DNA of 64,000 nt, from positions 1 to 64,000 of the forward strand of contig SMNZ01000006.1 of the NCBI GenBank assembly GCA_004353515.1. Reading direction: 5' to 3'. This DNA is from Alteromonadaceae bacterium M269. GTDB taxonomy: Bacteria; Pseudomonadota; Gammaproteobacteria; Enterobacterales; Alteromonadaceae. Every line of letters starts with the position of its first letter. The first letter of the stretch is position 1. The notes under the pieces are model-generated. The model saw only the letters and a list, made by a program, of their open reading frames with translations, did no database searches and was not told the DNA's origin. Shown in pieces: positions 1 to 8,518 of the stretch. Both the position numbers and the translations under genes were made by a program.

Positions 1-80
1 TTCCGAACTCAGCAGTGAAACGTATTAGCGGCGATGGTAGTGTAGGGTTTCCCTATGCGAGAGTAGCACACCGCCAGGCT
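1..80 (+). rRNA. rrf: 5S ribosomal RNA, 3' part (cut by window edge)
   Basis: The first 80 bases read like the second half of a bacterial 5S rRNA: the conserved CCGAACTC near the start, GTGAAAC, GGCGATGGTAGTGTAGGG and the closing GAGAGTAGCACACCGCCAGGC helix strand. The 5' part lies outside the window, so this is the last gene of an rRNA operon read from the left. The 3' end is placed just before the terminator hairpin and could shift by one or two bases. No tRNA follows it. Confidence 0.93.
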
Positions 81-93
81 TTCATTTAGACAG

Positions 94-121
94 GCCCGCT
101 AAACAGCGGGCTTTGTTGTTT
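94..121 (+). terminator. Intrinsic terminator of the rRNA operon
   Basis: GCCCGCT (94-100), loop AAAC, AGCGGGC (105-111), then TTTGTTGTTT. A perfect 7-bp GC-rich stem with a T-rich tail directly behind the 5S gene is a standard Rho-independent terminator. Confidence 0.9.
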
Positions 122-197
122 CTGATACACCAAAAAGACACAGACAAAACGATTCCCCAACACATTGTAGGAGCAAGCTTTAGCTGCGAATAAAACC

Positions 198-1652
198 CTA
201 CTCCGCCTCCCATTTCTTCAGGTTAAGAAACTCCCGACGAGTTTTGGGGCCATAGGTTTGAAAATGGGGGCTAGGATTATTCTGGTAGTTCTCTTTAGCT
301 AATGCCACTTTGTCTGTAGCCATCATAGCTCGAACTTCCGACATCGCAATCTTATAAGGCTTAACTGCATTAAGGCCAAAAATCTTGCTTTTGAGCTCAG
401 GTGTCATATCAGCGTAGCCGAATTTGTCCCGCCATTCTTCTGATATTTGAAAAGCTCTAAATGCTTGGATTTGATCTTGTGGTGATCCGTACCAGATAGA
501 GTCTGTTCCCCATAAAACATTATTAGCGCCTACATACTTAATTAACTTACCCATCAAATGAGCAGCTTGTTCTGGATGACGCATAACGAAGCGCCAAGTG
601 GATCCTAACTCTGCATAAACATTGCTATTAGGCTTTATATCATTCTCGATAAGGGAAGTGACTAGTGAATCTATACCCCCACTTTTGTTACCTGGCCTAT
701 ACGCTGTTTCGGTAATCGCTGGGTCAAATCCACTGTGATATATAATGAAGTTAACATCTGGGTATCGTTTGGCAACAATACCGATATCGGCACAAGTGCT
801 GTGCTCATATGAACGGGGGCCGAAGGGGATGCCCTTGTGGATACAAATATTTTTGATACCTAGTTTGCGGGCTTTTTCTATGAAAGCTGTACCTATGTCA
901 TCATGGAGGAAAAAGCCTTTACCATCTGGACCCCATTGTGTGTAAGTCTTCCAAGCACTGATTTTCCATTTCTCTGCCAATTCGTCCATTCCCTGCAAAT
1001 CGCCATCTTGATTAGGGTTAACTCGTCCATGCAAAAGTAAACGGTGATTACCTTCCAGTTCATCAACGATTCGCCTTGTTGCGTCCGCTTCGTCTATGGT
1101 GAGAGGCTCAGCTTCGCGGCGTGATGGGACAAATGACAGAACCATCATATTGGTGTCACTATCCATAAATACATCTTTAATAAACTGCTCGGGACCCAAG
1201 CATTGTAGGTAACTGCGATCACCTGGTAGTTCTGATAAACCACAGGAAGCATTTGGCAGGCCTGCAAATGGCCTTGCAGAGTCGGGCACTTGATTTAGCC
1301 ATCTCCCATTAGGATCGACAAAATGCCCTTGAATATCAAAAATGAACTCGTTACCGCCGACTATTGAGTCTGCAACTTCTTTTTCGCTAGCCGATTCCTT
1401 ATTGACTGCATAATAGCCTCCAGTTTGTCCTGCTTCTGCATTAACTTGATTAGCCACAAGTAGCGTACTCGCAACAGCGCAGCTGCTTAGTAAGAAGTCT
1501 CGCCTTTTCATGCCCAGATGGCGACTTTGCTTCTCAATAAAGTCTGATGCTGACTGATTTATATGGCATTCACGTTGGCTTAGCGTTGGCGGAACGAATT
1601 CACCGTTTGATGTACTATCAAATTTAATGGGTAAGGGGTGTTTGGTTGTCAT
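198..1652 (-). CDS. Exported amidohydrolase-family TIM-barrel protein
   Basis: The protein is a metal-dependent hydrolase of the amidohydrolase_2 type (TIM barrel), substrate unknown. From the ATG at 1652 it has 484 residues. About 48 residues in, an MKRRDFLLS twin-arginine-like stretch is followed by a hydrophobic segment ending NQVNA, so Tat export is likely. Visible barrel elements include IFDIQGHFVDP near the mature N-terminus, the CIHKG strand, IIYHSGFDP and WGTDSIWYG near the C-terminus, which supplies the usual metal-binding His/Asp residues. A TTG at 1700 would add 16 residues. I prefer the ATG because the segment after it (PLPIKFDSTSNGEF) looks like a family-conserved N-terminal extension. 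The gene stands alone on the minus strand, downstream of the rRNA operon. The reaction (hydrolase or decarboxylase) cannot be decided from sequence. Confidence 0.82.
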   Translation of the reverse strand: MTTKHPLPIKFDSTSNGEFVPPTLSQRECHINQSASDFIEKQSRHLGMKRRDFLLSSCAVASTLLVANQVNAEAGQTGGYYAVNKESASEKEVADSIVGGNEFIFDIQGHFVDPNGRWLNQVPDSARPFAGLPNASCGLSELPGDRSYLQCLGPEQFIKDVFMDSDTNMMVLSFVPSRREAEPLTIDEADATRRIVDELEGNHRLLLHGRVNPNQDGDLQGMDELAEKWKISAWKTYTQWGPDGKGFFLHDDIGTAFIEKARKLGIKNICIHKGIPFGPRSYEHSTCADIGIVAKRYPDVNFIIYHSGFDPAITETAYRPGNKSGGIDSLVTSLIENDIKPNSNVYAELGSTWRFVMRHPEQAAHLMGKLIKYVGANNVLWGTDSIWYGSPQDQIQAFRAFQISEEWRDKFGYADMTPELKSKIFGLNAVKPYKIAMSEVRAMMATDKVALAKENYQNNPSPHFQTYGPKTRREFLNLKKWEAE

Positions 1653-1912
1653 GCTAGCCACACTTTTTATGGTAGGAGTAATCCTCAAAGTAACAGGCAA
1701 CTCTATTTGATCCAGTGGAATGTGTTAATAAAATGTAAACATATTTGTATCATCTGAATATTCGGGTCATGTGGGAAGGGTTTACGTTGGTTTTACGGAG
1801 TAGAGTATGCTGTTCAACGTTGGTATTAGTTCTCCTGACGTTAATTGACCTGAGGTTTGAGTTAAGGGTTTATAGTAGTTTGTAAGAGTAGGTTTGACGA
1901 TGAGGAACAAGC

Positions 1913-3058
1913 ATGCGTATTCATGCCATTGACCAACTGAGAGGATTAGTCATCATATTAATGGCTTTGGACCATGTAAGAGATTTTTTTAGTCCTTATG
2001 CATACAGCCCTGAGGATTTAACTCAAACGTCCCCTGAGCTTTTCTACACGCGTTGGGTTACACACTTCTGTGCACCTATTTTCGTTTTCTTAACAGGTAT
2101 TAGTGCCTACCTATTTGAGAAGAAATCTTCGAATAAGAACGAGTTACGAGACTTCCTGCTATCTCGGGGGCTTTGGCTTGTTTTTATTGAAATTGTTATC
2201 GTCAATGCGTCGTGGAAGTTCGCCATTTTACCTTGGTTCTTCGTTCAGGTTATTTGGGTTCTTGGAATTAGTATGATCATATTGGCTGGCTTAATCTACC
2301 TGCCAAGATCCGTGGTTTTTGTTTTTGGTTTGATCATCGTACTTGGCCACAACACTTTTGACGGTTTTCAATCGAGTGATTTTGAAACGACATCGTGGCT
2401 GTGGAAGTTGTTGCATGAGCCAGGTTGGATACCACTTAATAGCAAAGGCTTTGGGATTTTTGTTCTTTATCCCTTATTGCCTTGGGTAGGGCTGATGGCG
2501 TTGGGGTATGCCGGAGCGCATTGGTTAACCGATGAAAATCGATTTGTATCTCGTTCTATGCTGCTGGGTGTTGTGTTAACAGTTCTATTTATTGGGGTTC
2601 GTTGGCTTAATATCTATGTTGATCCTGTTCCTTGGGATACTCAGGAACGTGGAATGAGCTTTACTGTTATGTCCTTTCTAAATACGCAGAAGTACCCCGC
2701 TTCTCTGGCTTTTCTGTTAATGACCGTAGGCCCTGGAATGCTAATTCTCTCTTTGCTACACAAGACACAATCGATGTTAAATAGGCTTTTAGAGGTTTTT
2801 GGTAGCGTACCCTTTTTCTTTTATGTTCTGCATATACCCGTCATTCATGTCCTCTCTATTGCCTACTTTAAACCCACAATAAATGCATCTGTAGGTTGGC
2901 AGATGCAAACTTTCAATGGCTTTCCTGAAGGGTATGAGCCAAGTATGCTGAGGTTGTATATAGCGTGGATAGTGACCTTAGTTCTGATGTACTTTGCCTG
3001 TCGATGGTTCGCGAAGTATAAGCAAACTCATGATCAGTGGTGGCTGAAGTACCTTTAG
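1913..3058 (+). CDS. DUF1624 / heparan-alpha-glucosaminide N-acetyltransferase-like membrane protein
   Basis: This is a 381-residue polytopic inner-membrane protein with about ten hydrophobic segments. It opens with RIHAIDQLRGLVIILMALDH, the hallmark start of the acyltransferase-like DUF1624/HGSNAT family, followed by HFCAPIFVFLTGISAYL. The D(x)LRG and DH residues in helix 1 match the family. Members are thought to transfer acyl groups across the membrane, but the substrate of the bacterial proteins is generally unknown. It is transcribed alone, divergent from the amidohydrolase gene, with 162 bp before the cytochrome P460 gene. Family assignment is firm; biochemical role is inference. Confidence 0.85.
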   Translation: MRIHAIDQLRGLVIILMALDHVRDFFSPYAYSPEDLTQTSPELFYTRWVTHFCAPIFVFLTGISAYLFEKKSSNKNELRDFLLSRGLWLVFIEIVIVNASWKFAILPWFFVQVIWVLGISMIILAGLIYLPRSVVFVFGLIIVLGHNTFDGFQSSDFETTSWLWKLLHEPGWIPLNSKGFGIFVLYPLLPWVGLMALGYAGAHWLTDENRFVSRSMLLGVVLTVLFIGVRWLNIYVDPVPWDTQERGMSFTVMSFLNTQKYPASLAFLLMTVGPGMLILSLLHKTQSMLNRLLEVFGSVPFFFYVLHIPVIHVLSIAYFKPTINASVGWQMQTFNGFPEGYEPSMLRLYIAWIVTLVLMYFACRWFAKYKQTHDQWWLKYL

Positions 3059-3220
3059 TGGAAGCTACAAAGGTACTCCTATCACCTTAAACTTAGCAGA
3101 TACTCCCAAATCTTTAGCACTCAGTCCCAAACTTATTGTCGCCTCTTGTTAAAGACAATGACTTGTTTAACTTGCTATGACGGCAGATTGCCTGTCTGAG
3201 CAAACGAGAGGAATTAACAC

Positions 3221-3811
3221 ATGAAAAAACTTATTTTGGGTGCAGCTCTAGGATTAACTGCATTAACATCAACAGTACTTGCCCATGATGCATTTTCATC
3301 TTATATAAACTCTAAGGGTGAAATGGTGCTTCCTGAAAATTATCAAACAGAAATGTCACACATGGGAAGCTTCTTAGTTCCAAGTGGCGGAGCTGCGGGG
3401 TTTCACCATGTCTACACTCAGCCTGAGACAATTGAGGCGTTTAAAGCAACTGGTGAGTTCCCAGACGGTGCTGTCATTATAAAAGAAATTAGAGGTACTG
3501 AGAAAGCTGACTATACGACAGGTGCCGGTGTAAGTTCAGCAACTGGAATAGCACAAGTCTTCATGATGATTAAAGATACCAAAGGCCGTTTCAAAGGCAA
3601 CAAGCTTTGGGGTGAAGGCTGGGCTTGGAGTTTACACAAGCCAGGAAGTAATAAGAATGTGGCGACAGACTACAAGGTTGATTGCCTGGGTTGTCACGAG
3701 CCGGTTCGTAGCCAAGACTTTATCTACACCCAAGCTTACCCAATATTAGAAGCTGGAGGTTCAAGTAAAACATCTAATGCACCTGCGGGGTCTATGTCTT
3801 CAGGTAACTAA
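3221..3811 (+). CDS. Cytochrome P460 family protein
   Basis: A 196-residue exported haem protein. A signal peptide (MKKLILGAAL to about residue 21, cut near VLAHD) precedes the P460 fold. The single c-type haem site CLGCH is at residues 155-159, late in the chain as in the family. Known P460 proteins use a Lys-crosslinked haem to oxidise hydroxylamine or bind NO; many homologues in non-nitrifiers have no assigned role. The tail after residue 178 is low-complexity Ser/Gly. AGAGGAATT 5-13 bp ahead of the ATG is a good ribosome site. It is followed by a terminator and faces the sulfite dehydrogenase genes convergently, so it is a neighbour rather than an operon member. Confidence 0.88.
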   Translation: MKKLILGAALGLTALTSTVLAHDAFSSYINSKGEMVLPENYQTEMSHMGSFLVPSGGAAGFHHVYTQPETIEAFKATGEFPDGAVIIKEIRGTEKADYTTGAGVSSATGIAQVFMMIKDTKGRFKGNKLWGEGWAWSLHKPGSNKNVATDYKVDCLGCHEPVRSQDFIYTQAYPILEAGGSSKTSNAPAGSMSSGN

Positions 3812-3820
3812 TGTTTAGTC

Positions 3821-3863
3821 ATATGTGGGCCATTTCCTGTCAAATGTCGGCTCACATATTTTT
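3821..3863 (+). terminator. Terminator after the cytochrome P460 gene
   Basis: ATATGTGGGCC (3821-3831) pairs with GGCTCACATAT (3849-3859) with one G-T wobble, followed by a T run. It sits 10 bases behind the P460 stop codon. Confidence 0.7.
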
Positions 3864-3866
3864 CAA

Positions 3867-4196
3867 TTATTGAGGCAGTAGATGATTAGGTATCGGTCGT
3901 CGTCTGTTTTGTTTAGTAGCTGGATAGCTTTGGGCTAGGTAATTCAAAATTGTGTCTTCCGTTTTCGGGTCAAATTGCCATAATTTCTGTGTTTCCTGCA
4001 TCCACCGGATTGTTGTAAGCCACTCTTCTCTGTTACCACGATTTGATGTCACTAGGTTTAATGAATGACAGGCGCTGCAATTAGCTTTGATAATTTCCCA
4101 TCCTGGGTTTTTAATAAGTCCGGTACTTGGATCAACGTCTTGAGCACTTGAAGATAAGCTCACCAGAAGAAGAGTTATGGCTAACATTACTCTCAT
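3867..4196 (-). CDS. Small c-type cytochrome, probable sulfite dehydrogenase electron acceptor subunit
   Basis: A 109-residue exported monohaem cytochrome c. The signal peptide (MRVMLAITLLLVSLSSSAQ) is followed by the haem motif CSACH at residues 40-44; M66 is a candidate axial ligand. The start at 4196 leaves only 2 bp after the stop of the upstream sulfite dehydrogenase gene; an earlier in-frame start would overlap that gene and lacks a signal-like N-terminus. SorB-type cytochromes of this size take electrons from periplasmic SorA sulfite dehydrogenases, and gene order and coupling here fit that role. The pairing is inferred from context, not from a diagnostic motif. Confidence 0.83.
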   Translation of the reverse strand: MRVMLAITLLLVSLSSSAQDVDPSTGLIKNPGWEIIKANCSACHSLNLVTSNRGNREEWLTTIRWMQETQKLWQFDPKTEDTILNYLAQSYPATKQNRRRPIPNHLLPQ

Positions 4197-4198
4197 AG

Positions 4199-5518
4199 TT
4201 AGACTACCTTCACTGCAATACGATGACATGCATTATTCAAGTAACCTTTGGGATTCCATCCAGGTAGAACCATTGGCTGAGATTTACCTTGTTCATCCAC
4301 AGCTCGAGCCCAAATTTCATAATATCCTGTTTCTGGTAACTCGATAGTTGAATTCCAATGTTGCCAAGCCAATCGGTTTTTGGGTTTTTCTAACGTAGCT
4401 TTTGACCATGTTGCACCAAAATCAATAGACACAAAAACTTCTTTGACCTGAAGATCACCTGCCCATGCGTGACCTCGAACACTGAGTTTTTTGGTTTGTT
4501 CGTGGATGACTCCAGATTTTGGATAAGTGATAAGTGACTTAACAGGCATTGATTCAATAATACACATGTCTTCATCAGCGACAGCTTGTCCTGGCTTTAC
4601 GGGCTTGCAGGGAACTCGATAAGCCGTGCCGGTCATTTTTGCACCATCATGTACTTTGTTTCTAATAACTAGCTTCTTAAGCCATTTGCCGGACGCTGAG
4701 GCTGGCCAACCACTGCATATCAATCTCAAAGGATAGCCATGTAGCTGTGGTATGTCTTCGCCGTTCATTGCCCAGGCAATTAGTGTCTCGTCTTCGTTGG
4801 CTTTATGCATGGGTACGCCACGGGATATAGGATTTTTGCTTGGGTCACCGCTTAAGTGCTTATCTGCGCTGTAGTAGCCGATATAAACCGCATCGTCTTT
4901 GACGCCACAGTGCTTAAGCACATCTCTTAATCGCACTCCTGTCCATTCTGGGCAACCGACAGCCCCTGTTGTCCACTGATTGCCTTTAGCGGGTGGGTTG
5001 TACTCGCTTCTACCGTTACCGCCACACTCAAGTTGCAGTTGATAAGTATAATGCTTGAACTTCGATTTCAGCTCTTCGATCGAAAAGCTTTGTGGACGTT
5101 CACAGGATTCACCACCGATTTCTAATTGCCAATTGGAGGTATCTTTAACCTCGGGAGGAATGCCATTGTTACGCACAAATAAACGGCTTGCGGGCGTTAT
5201 TTTGTCATCTAATAAGTGAGCGGGCGTTTCCGCATTAATAGGATGGTCGTTAAGTATGGTGAGGCCATCTTTGCCTTCCAACTTAAACGGCTGGGTGCTA
5301 TCGGCAAAAGCGGCGGGTATTAAGCCAGCAGGCATAAATCGCGCAAAAGGAATGCTGGCCCCAATGGCTGCAGAAAGAGCCGATAAACCACTGTTTCGTA
5401 GAAAGCCCCTTCTAGTCAATGTATCAGTTTTCCTACCCCATAACTTTAAATCTGCATTGTCTGGATCACTACCATATAACTCATGAATGCCTATGGATTT
5501 TTGCTCTTTCTGTGACAT
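4199..5518 (-). CDS. Tat-exported molybdopterin sulfite dehydrogenase (SorA/sulfite oxidase family)
   Basis: A 439-residue molybdenum enzyme predicted to oxidise sulfite to sulfate in the periplasm. Residues 36-72 form a Tat signal (TRRGFLRNSG, hydrophobic core, cut near PAAFA). The oxidoreductase molybdopterin domain follows, with the Mo-ligating cysteine at C165 in LQLECGGNGR, and the C-terminal Mo-co dimerisation domain carries VRGHAWAG and VSIDFGATW. There is no haem domain in the chain, so an external cytochrome is needed; the next gene supplies one 2 bp downstream. The YeiH-type exporter gene lies 31 bp upstream in the same direction. Sulfite as substrate is well supported by family and context; other sulfoxide-like substrates are possible. 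Confidence 0.88.
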   Translation of the reverse strand: MSQKEQKSIGIHELYGSDPDNADLKLWGRKTDTLTRRGFLRNSGLSALSAAIGASIPFARFMPAGLIPAAFADSTQPFKLEGKDGLTILNDHPINAETPAHLLDDKITPASRLFVRNNGIPPEVKDTSNWQLEIGGESCERPQSFSIEELKSKFKHYTYQLQLECGGNGRSEYNPPAKGNQWTTGAVGCPEWTGVRLRDVLKHCGVKDDAVYIGYYSADKHLSGDPSKNPISRGVPMHKANEDETLIAWAMNGEDIPQLHGYPLRLICSGWPASASGKWLKKLVIRNKVHDGAKMTGTAYRVPCKPVKPGQAVADEDMCIIESMPVKSLITYPKSGVIHEQTKKLSVRGHAWAGDLQVKEVFVSIDFGATWSKATLEKPKNRLAWQHWNSTIELPETGYYEIWARAVDEQGKSQPMVLPGWNPKGYLNNACHRIAVKVV

Positions 5519-5549
5519 GACCCTTTCTCTTGCTTATGCGGCTTAATCT

Positions 5550-6545
5550 CTAGTTAAAGTAGTATATCGCTAAAATAATAAAACTCGCTAAAAATAGTGT
5601 GTTGGCAACAATTAATCCAAAGGGTTTCCATCCAACAGCGGCAACTTCTTTTAGAGATGTCTTAATCCCTAATCCCGATATGGCTATCACCAGCAATATG
5701 CTGGATAAAGACGAAAGTAATTGTTTTATTTCAGTCGGAACAACGCCCGTACTGTTAAGTGTTAAAAAGAAAACGAAACCAATCAGAAAGTAGGGAATGA
5801 AGTCTTTAAGCTTAGTACGGCTGCCTCGACCAGTAACTTTGGGTCTATAGATAAAGGTCGCGATAAAGAACACGATCGGAATCAGTAGCGTGACACGCAA
5901 TAACTTAACAAAGGTTGAAAGCTCACCAACATCCGATGATACGCTGTAACCCGCACCTACAACCTGAGCAACGTCATGAATGGTACCGCCAATAAACAAG
6001 CTGGTTTGTTGCTCATCTAACAAGAGATACCTTGCAATAAGAGGGTAAACCACCATGGCTAGAGTGCTTAACGTTGTCACTGAAATGACGGTTAAGATAG
6101 TCATTCGTCTGTTGTAGTCGTCATTGGGCATCACAGACGAAATAGCAAGTGCGGCAGAAGCACCGCAGATAGCGACTGAGCCACCTGCAAGTAACCCGAA
6201 CCGATTCTCTAAACCAAGAATTCTTGCAGCAAAAAGCCCAAAAAAGATCGTGGCAATAACACCCGTGATAACAACAACAACGGGGATTAGGCCTAACGAC
6301 ATAATATCATCGACGGTTATGCGAATTCCTAGCAGTGCTATCCCTACTCTGAGCAAGGTCGTGGAAGAAAAGCAAATACCTGGCTCGCAAGTTGGGCTTT
6401 CCATTAGAAAGTTGAGTGCCATTCCTAGAAGTAATGCAAATAGCATAGTCGGCACACCATAGCTCAACGATAAAAAGTTAGCGGCAAAAGCGACAATGAC
6501 GCATATAAGGACACCATGAAATAGCCGTTTAACTTGTTCTACCAT
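5550..6545 (-). CDS. YeiH family putative sulfate exporter (UPF0324)
   Basis: A 331-residue inner-membrane protein with about ten transmembrane helices, matching the YeiH/UPF0324 family throughout: LLRVGIALLGIRIT, GGSVAICGASAALAISSVM, and FIGGTIHDVAQVVGAGYSV are its signature segments. Family members are annotated as sulfate or sulfur-oxyanion exporters. Here it is the first gene of a three-gene minus-strand unit with sulfite dehydrogenase and cytochrome c, which supports a role in clearing sulfite or sulfate. Transport direction and substrate are inferred, not shown by sequence. Confidence 0.88.
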   Translation of the reverse strand: MVEQVKRLFHGVLICVIVAFAANFLSLSYGVPTMLFALLLGMALNFLMESPTCEPGICFSSTTLLRVGIALLGIRITVDDIMSLGLIPVVVVITGVIATIFFGLFAARILGLENRFGLLAGGSVAICGASAALAISSVMPNDDYNRRMTILTVISVTTLSTLAMVVYPLIARYLLLDEQQTSLFIGGTIHDVAQVVGAGYSVSSDVGELSTFVKLLRVTLLIPIVFFIATFIYRPKVTGRGSRTKLKDFIPYFLIGFVFFLTLNSTGVVPTEIKQLLSSLSSILLVIAISGLGIKTSLKEVAAVGWKPFGLIVANTLFLASFIILAIYYFN

Positions 6546-6675
6546 AGAGATGTTATGAATCCTTCTAAGAGCTGTCTTTATTGAGATGATAAATACGATT
6601 TAATTTAAGGAAGATTATTGTCATATTTTTGAATAGAATGCCAAGGATTTGTTTGTTTTTTGGACTGATAGAGAT

Positions 6676-7137
6676 ATGGCTTACTGGTTATTTAAGACTG
6701 AACCTCAGGCTTTTAGCATTGATGATTTAGCGAATTGCCCCGACCAAACGGATTGCTGGGATGGCATCCGAAATTATCAAGCACGCAACTTTATGCGCGA
6801 TAGCATTAAACTAGGTGATAAGGTTTTTATTTATCACTCCAGTTGCGACAAGGTCGGGATTGTGGGGTTGGCCGAAGTCGTTAAAGAGGGATACCACGAC
6901 CATACTCAGTTTGATCCTGACGCCAAGTATTACGATCCTAAATCTAAGCCAGAAGCCCCGAGATGGTTCATGGTGGATGTGAAGTTTGTGAAGAAGTTCG
7001 AAAATATGCTGCCACTCACTGATATCAAAGCAATACCTGAAATAACAGAACTCCCATTGGTTAAGAAAGGAGGACGTCTGTCTGTTATGCCTGTTATCGA
7101 AAAAGAGTGGGATATTTTGATGGCTAGACTGTTATAG
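6676..7137 (+). CDS. EVE domain-containing protein
   Basis: A 153-residue cytoplasmic protein made of a single EVE domain, a PUA-like fold that binds modified bases in DNA or RNA. The N-terminal AYWLFKTEPQAFSIDDL, the CWDGIRNYQARNFMRD segment and RWFMVDVKFV are characteristic. I chose the ATG at 6676, the family's usual start; a TTG at 6649 would add nine non-conserved residues. In this family the aromatic cage reads modified nucleobases; the physiological ligand of stand-alone bacterial members is not established. The gene is single, divergent from YeiH and convergent with purD. Confidence 0.9.
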   Translation: MAYWLFKTEPQAFSIDDLANCPDQTDCWDGIRNYQARNFMRDSIKLGDKVFIYHSSCDKVGIVGLAEVVKEGYHDHTQFDPDAKYYDPKSKPEAPRWFMVDVKFVKKFENMLPLTDIKAIPEITELPLVKKGGRLSVMPVIEKEWDILMARLL

Positions 7138-7160
7138 ACTTGTAACAGTGTGCGCGAATG

Positions 7161-7192
7161 ATGAGGGTTTTAGAAGTATCTGAAAACCCTCA
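7161..7192. terminator. Hairpin between the convergent EVE gene and purD
   Basis: ATGAGGGTTTT (7161-7171) pairs perfectly with AAAACCCTCAT (7182-7192), an 11-bp stem in the 63-bp gap between convergent stops. The U-rich stretch is inside the stem rather than behind it, so it may act as a weak two-way terminator. Confidence 0.55.
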
Positions 7193-7200
7193 TTGATGTA

Positions 7201-8487
7201 TTACTTTTGTTCTCTGGCAATAGCGCGATAAGCAATATCATCACGATAGAACATGCCCTGCCAGCTAATTTGGTTAACCAAATCATAAGCACTCGTTTGC
7301 GCATCGGAGACAGTTTCACCTAAAGCGGTTGCGCAAAGTACTCGCCCACCGCTAGTCGTAATCTCGTCATCGACCAACTTGGTTCCAGCATGAAAGACTT
7401 TTTGAGAGCTAGAATTATCGTTTTGCAAACCAGATATCACTAGGCCTTTGTCATAACTGCCAGGGTAGCCTCCTGCAGCTAGAACGACGCCAACGGCAGC
7501 TTGTGAGTCAAACTCGATATTGGCTTTATCGAGTTGCCCTGCGATTGCCTCTAAGCAGAGTTGTGTGAGATCAGACTTCAGTCTCATCATAATGGGCTGT
7601 GTTTCTGGATCGCCGAAGCGACAGTTGTACTCAATGACTTTGGGGGTACCGTCAGCCATAATCATTAGACCGGCATACAAGAAGCCTTTGTAAGGCATCT
7701 CTTCACTTGCCATACCTTGCACAGTTGGGTGAATGACTTCTTCCATAATCCTTTGGTGGATTTCAGGAGTAACAACAGGAGCTGGTGAGTATGCACCCAT
7801 GCCACCCGTGTTAGGTCCTGTATCACCATTACCAACACGTTTATGATCTTGGCTAGTTGCGAAAGCTAATACATTTTTACCGTCAACCATAACGATAAAA
7901 CTAGCTTCTTCGCCATCTAAAAACTCTTCGATAACAACTCTGCTTCCTGCATCACCAAAGCGATTGTCCGCAAGCATATCTTTAATTGCAGCTTCGGCTT
8001 CTTCCAGTGTCATTGCAACAATAACACCTTTACCGGCAGCTAAACCGTCAGCTTTAACAACGATAGGTGCGCCTTTCGTACGAACGTAGTTAATAGCTGG
8101 CTCAATCTCAGTAAAGTTTTGGTACTCTGCAGTAGGGATGTTGTGACGAGCTAAAAAGTCTTTGGTAAAGGCTTTTGAACCTTCCAACTGAGATGCGGCT
8201 TGGCTCGGACCAAAAATCTTTAACCCATTCGTTTCGAAAAGATCAACTACGCCATTAACGAGAGGAGCTTCAGGTCCAACTATGGTTAAGTCAATGCTTT
8301 GCTCAAGTGCAAAAGCAAGTAGGGCGTTGTTATCTTCTGCAGAAATATCAACATTCTCTAATTTACTTTCCGTGGCTGTCCCTGCATTACCTGGCGCCAC
8401 ATAGACAGTGTTTACGTTGGAAGATTGAGCGACTTTCCATGCCAAGGCGTGTTCGCGGCCACCGCCGCCGATTATAAGTACTTTCAT
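7201..8487 (-). CDS. purD: Phosphoribosylamine-glycine ligase (GAR synthetase)
   Basis: A 428-residue ATP-grasp enzyme joining phosphoribosylamine and glycine in step two of purine synthesis. It starts MKVLIIGGGGREHALAW, carries the ATP-grasp core (VVKADGLAAGKGV) and the GDTGPNTGGMGAYSPAPV signature, and ends at normal length. The ATG at 8487 is the canonical start; an in-frame start at 8532 would overlap the preceding gene. It lies 31 bp behind an exported methyltransferase-like gene, which itself is 26 bp behind purH, so the three are probably one transcript. Confidence 0.97.
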   Translation of the reverse strand: MKVLIIGGGGREHALAWKVAQSSNVNTVYVAPGNAGTATESKLENVDISAEDNNALLAFALEQSIDLTIVGPEAPLVNGVVDLFETNGLKIFGPSQAASQLEGSKAFTKDFLARHNIPTAEYQNFTEIEPAINYVRTKGAPIVVKADGLAAGKGVIVAMTLEEAEAAIKDMLADNRFGDAGSRVVIEEFLDGEEASFIVMVDGKNVLAFATSQDHKRVGNGDTGPNTGGMGAYSPAPVVTPEIHQRIMEEVIHPTVQGMASEEMPYKGFLYAGLMIMADGTPKVIEYNCRFGDPETQPIMMRLKSDLTQLCLEAIAGQLDKANIEFDSQAAVGVVLAAGGYPGSYDKGLVISGLQNDNSSSQKVFHAGTKLVDDEITTSGGRVLCATALGETVSDAQTSAYDLVNQISWQGMFYRDDIAYRAIAREQK

Positions 8488-8518
8488 TGATTCAGCTGCT
8501 TTAGGGTTGTTGATTATT

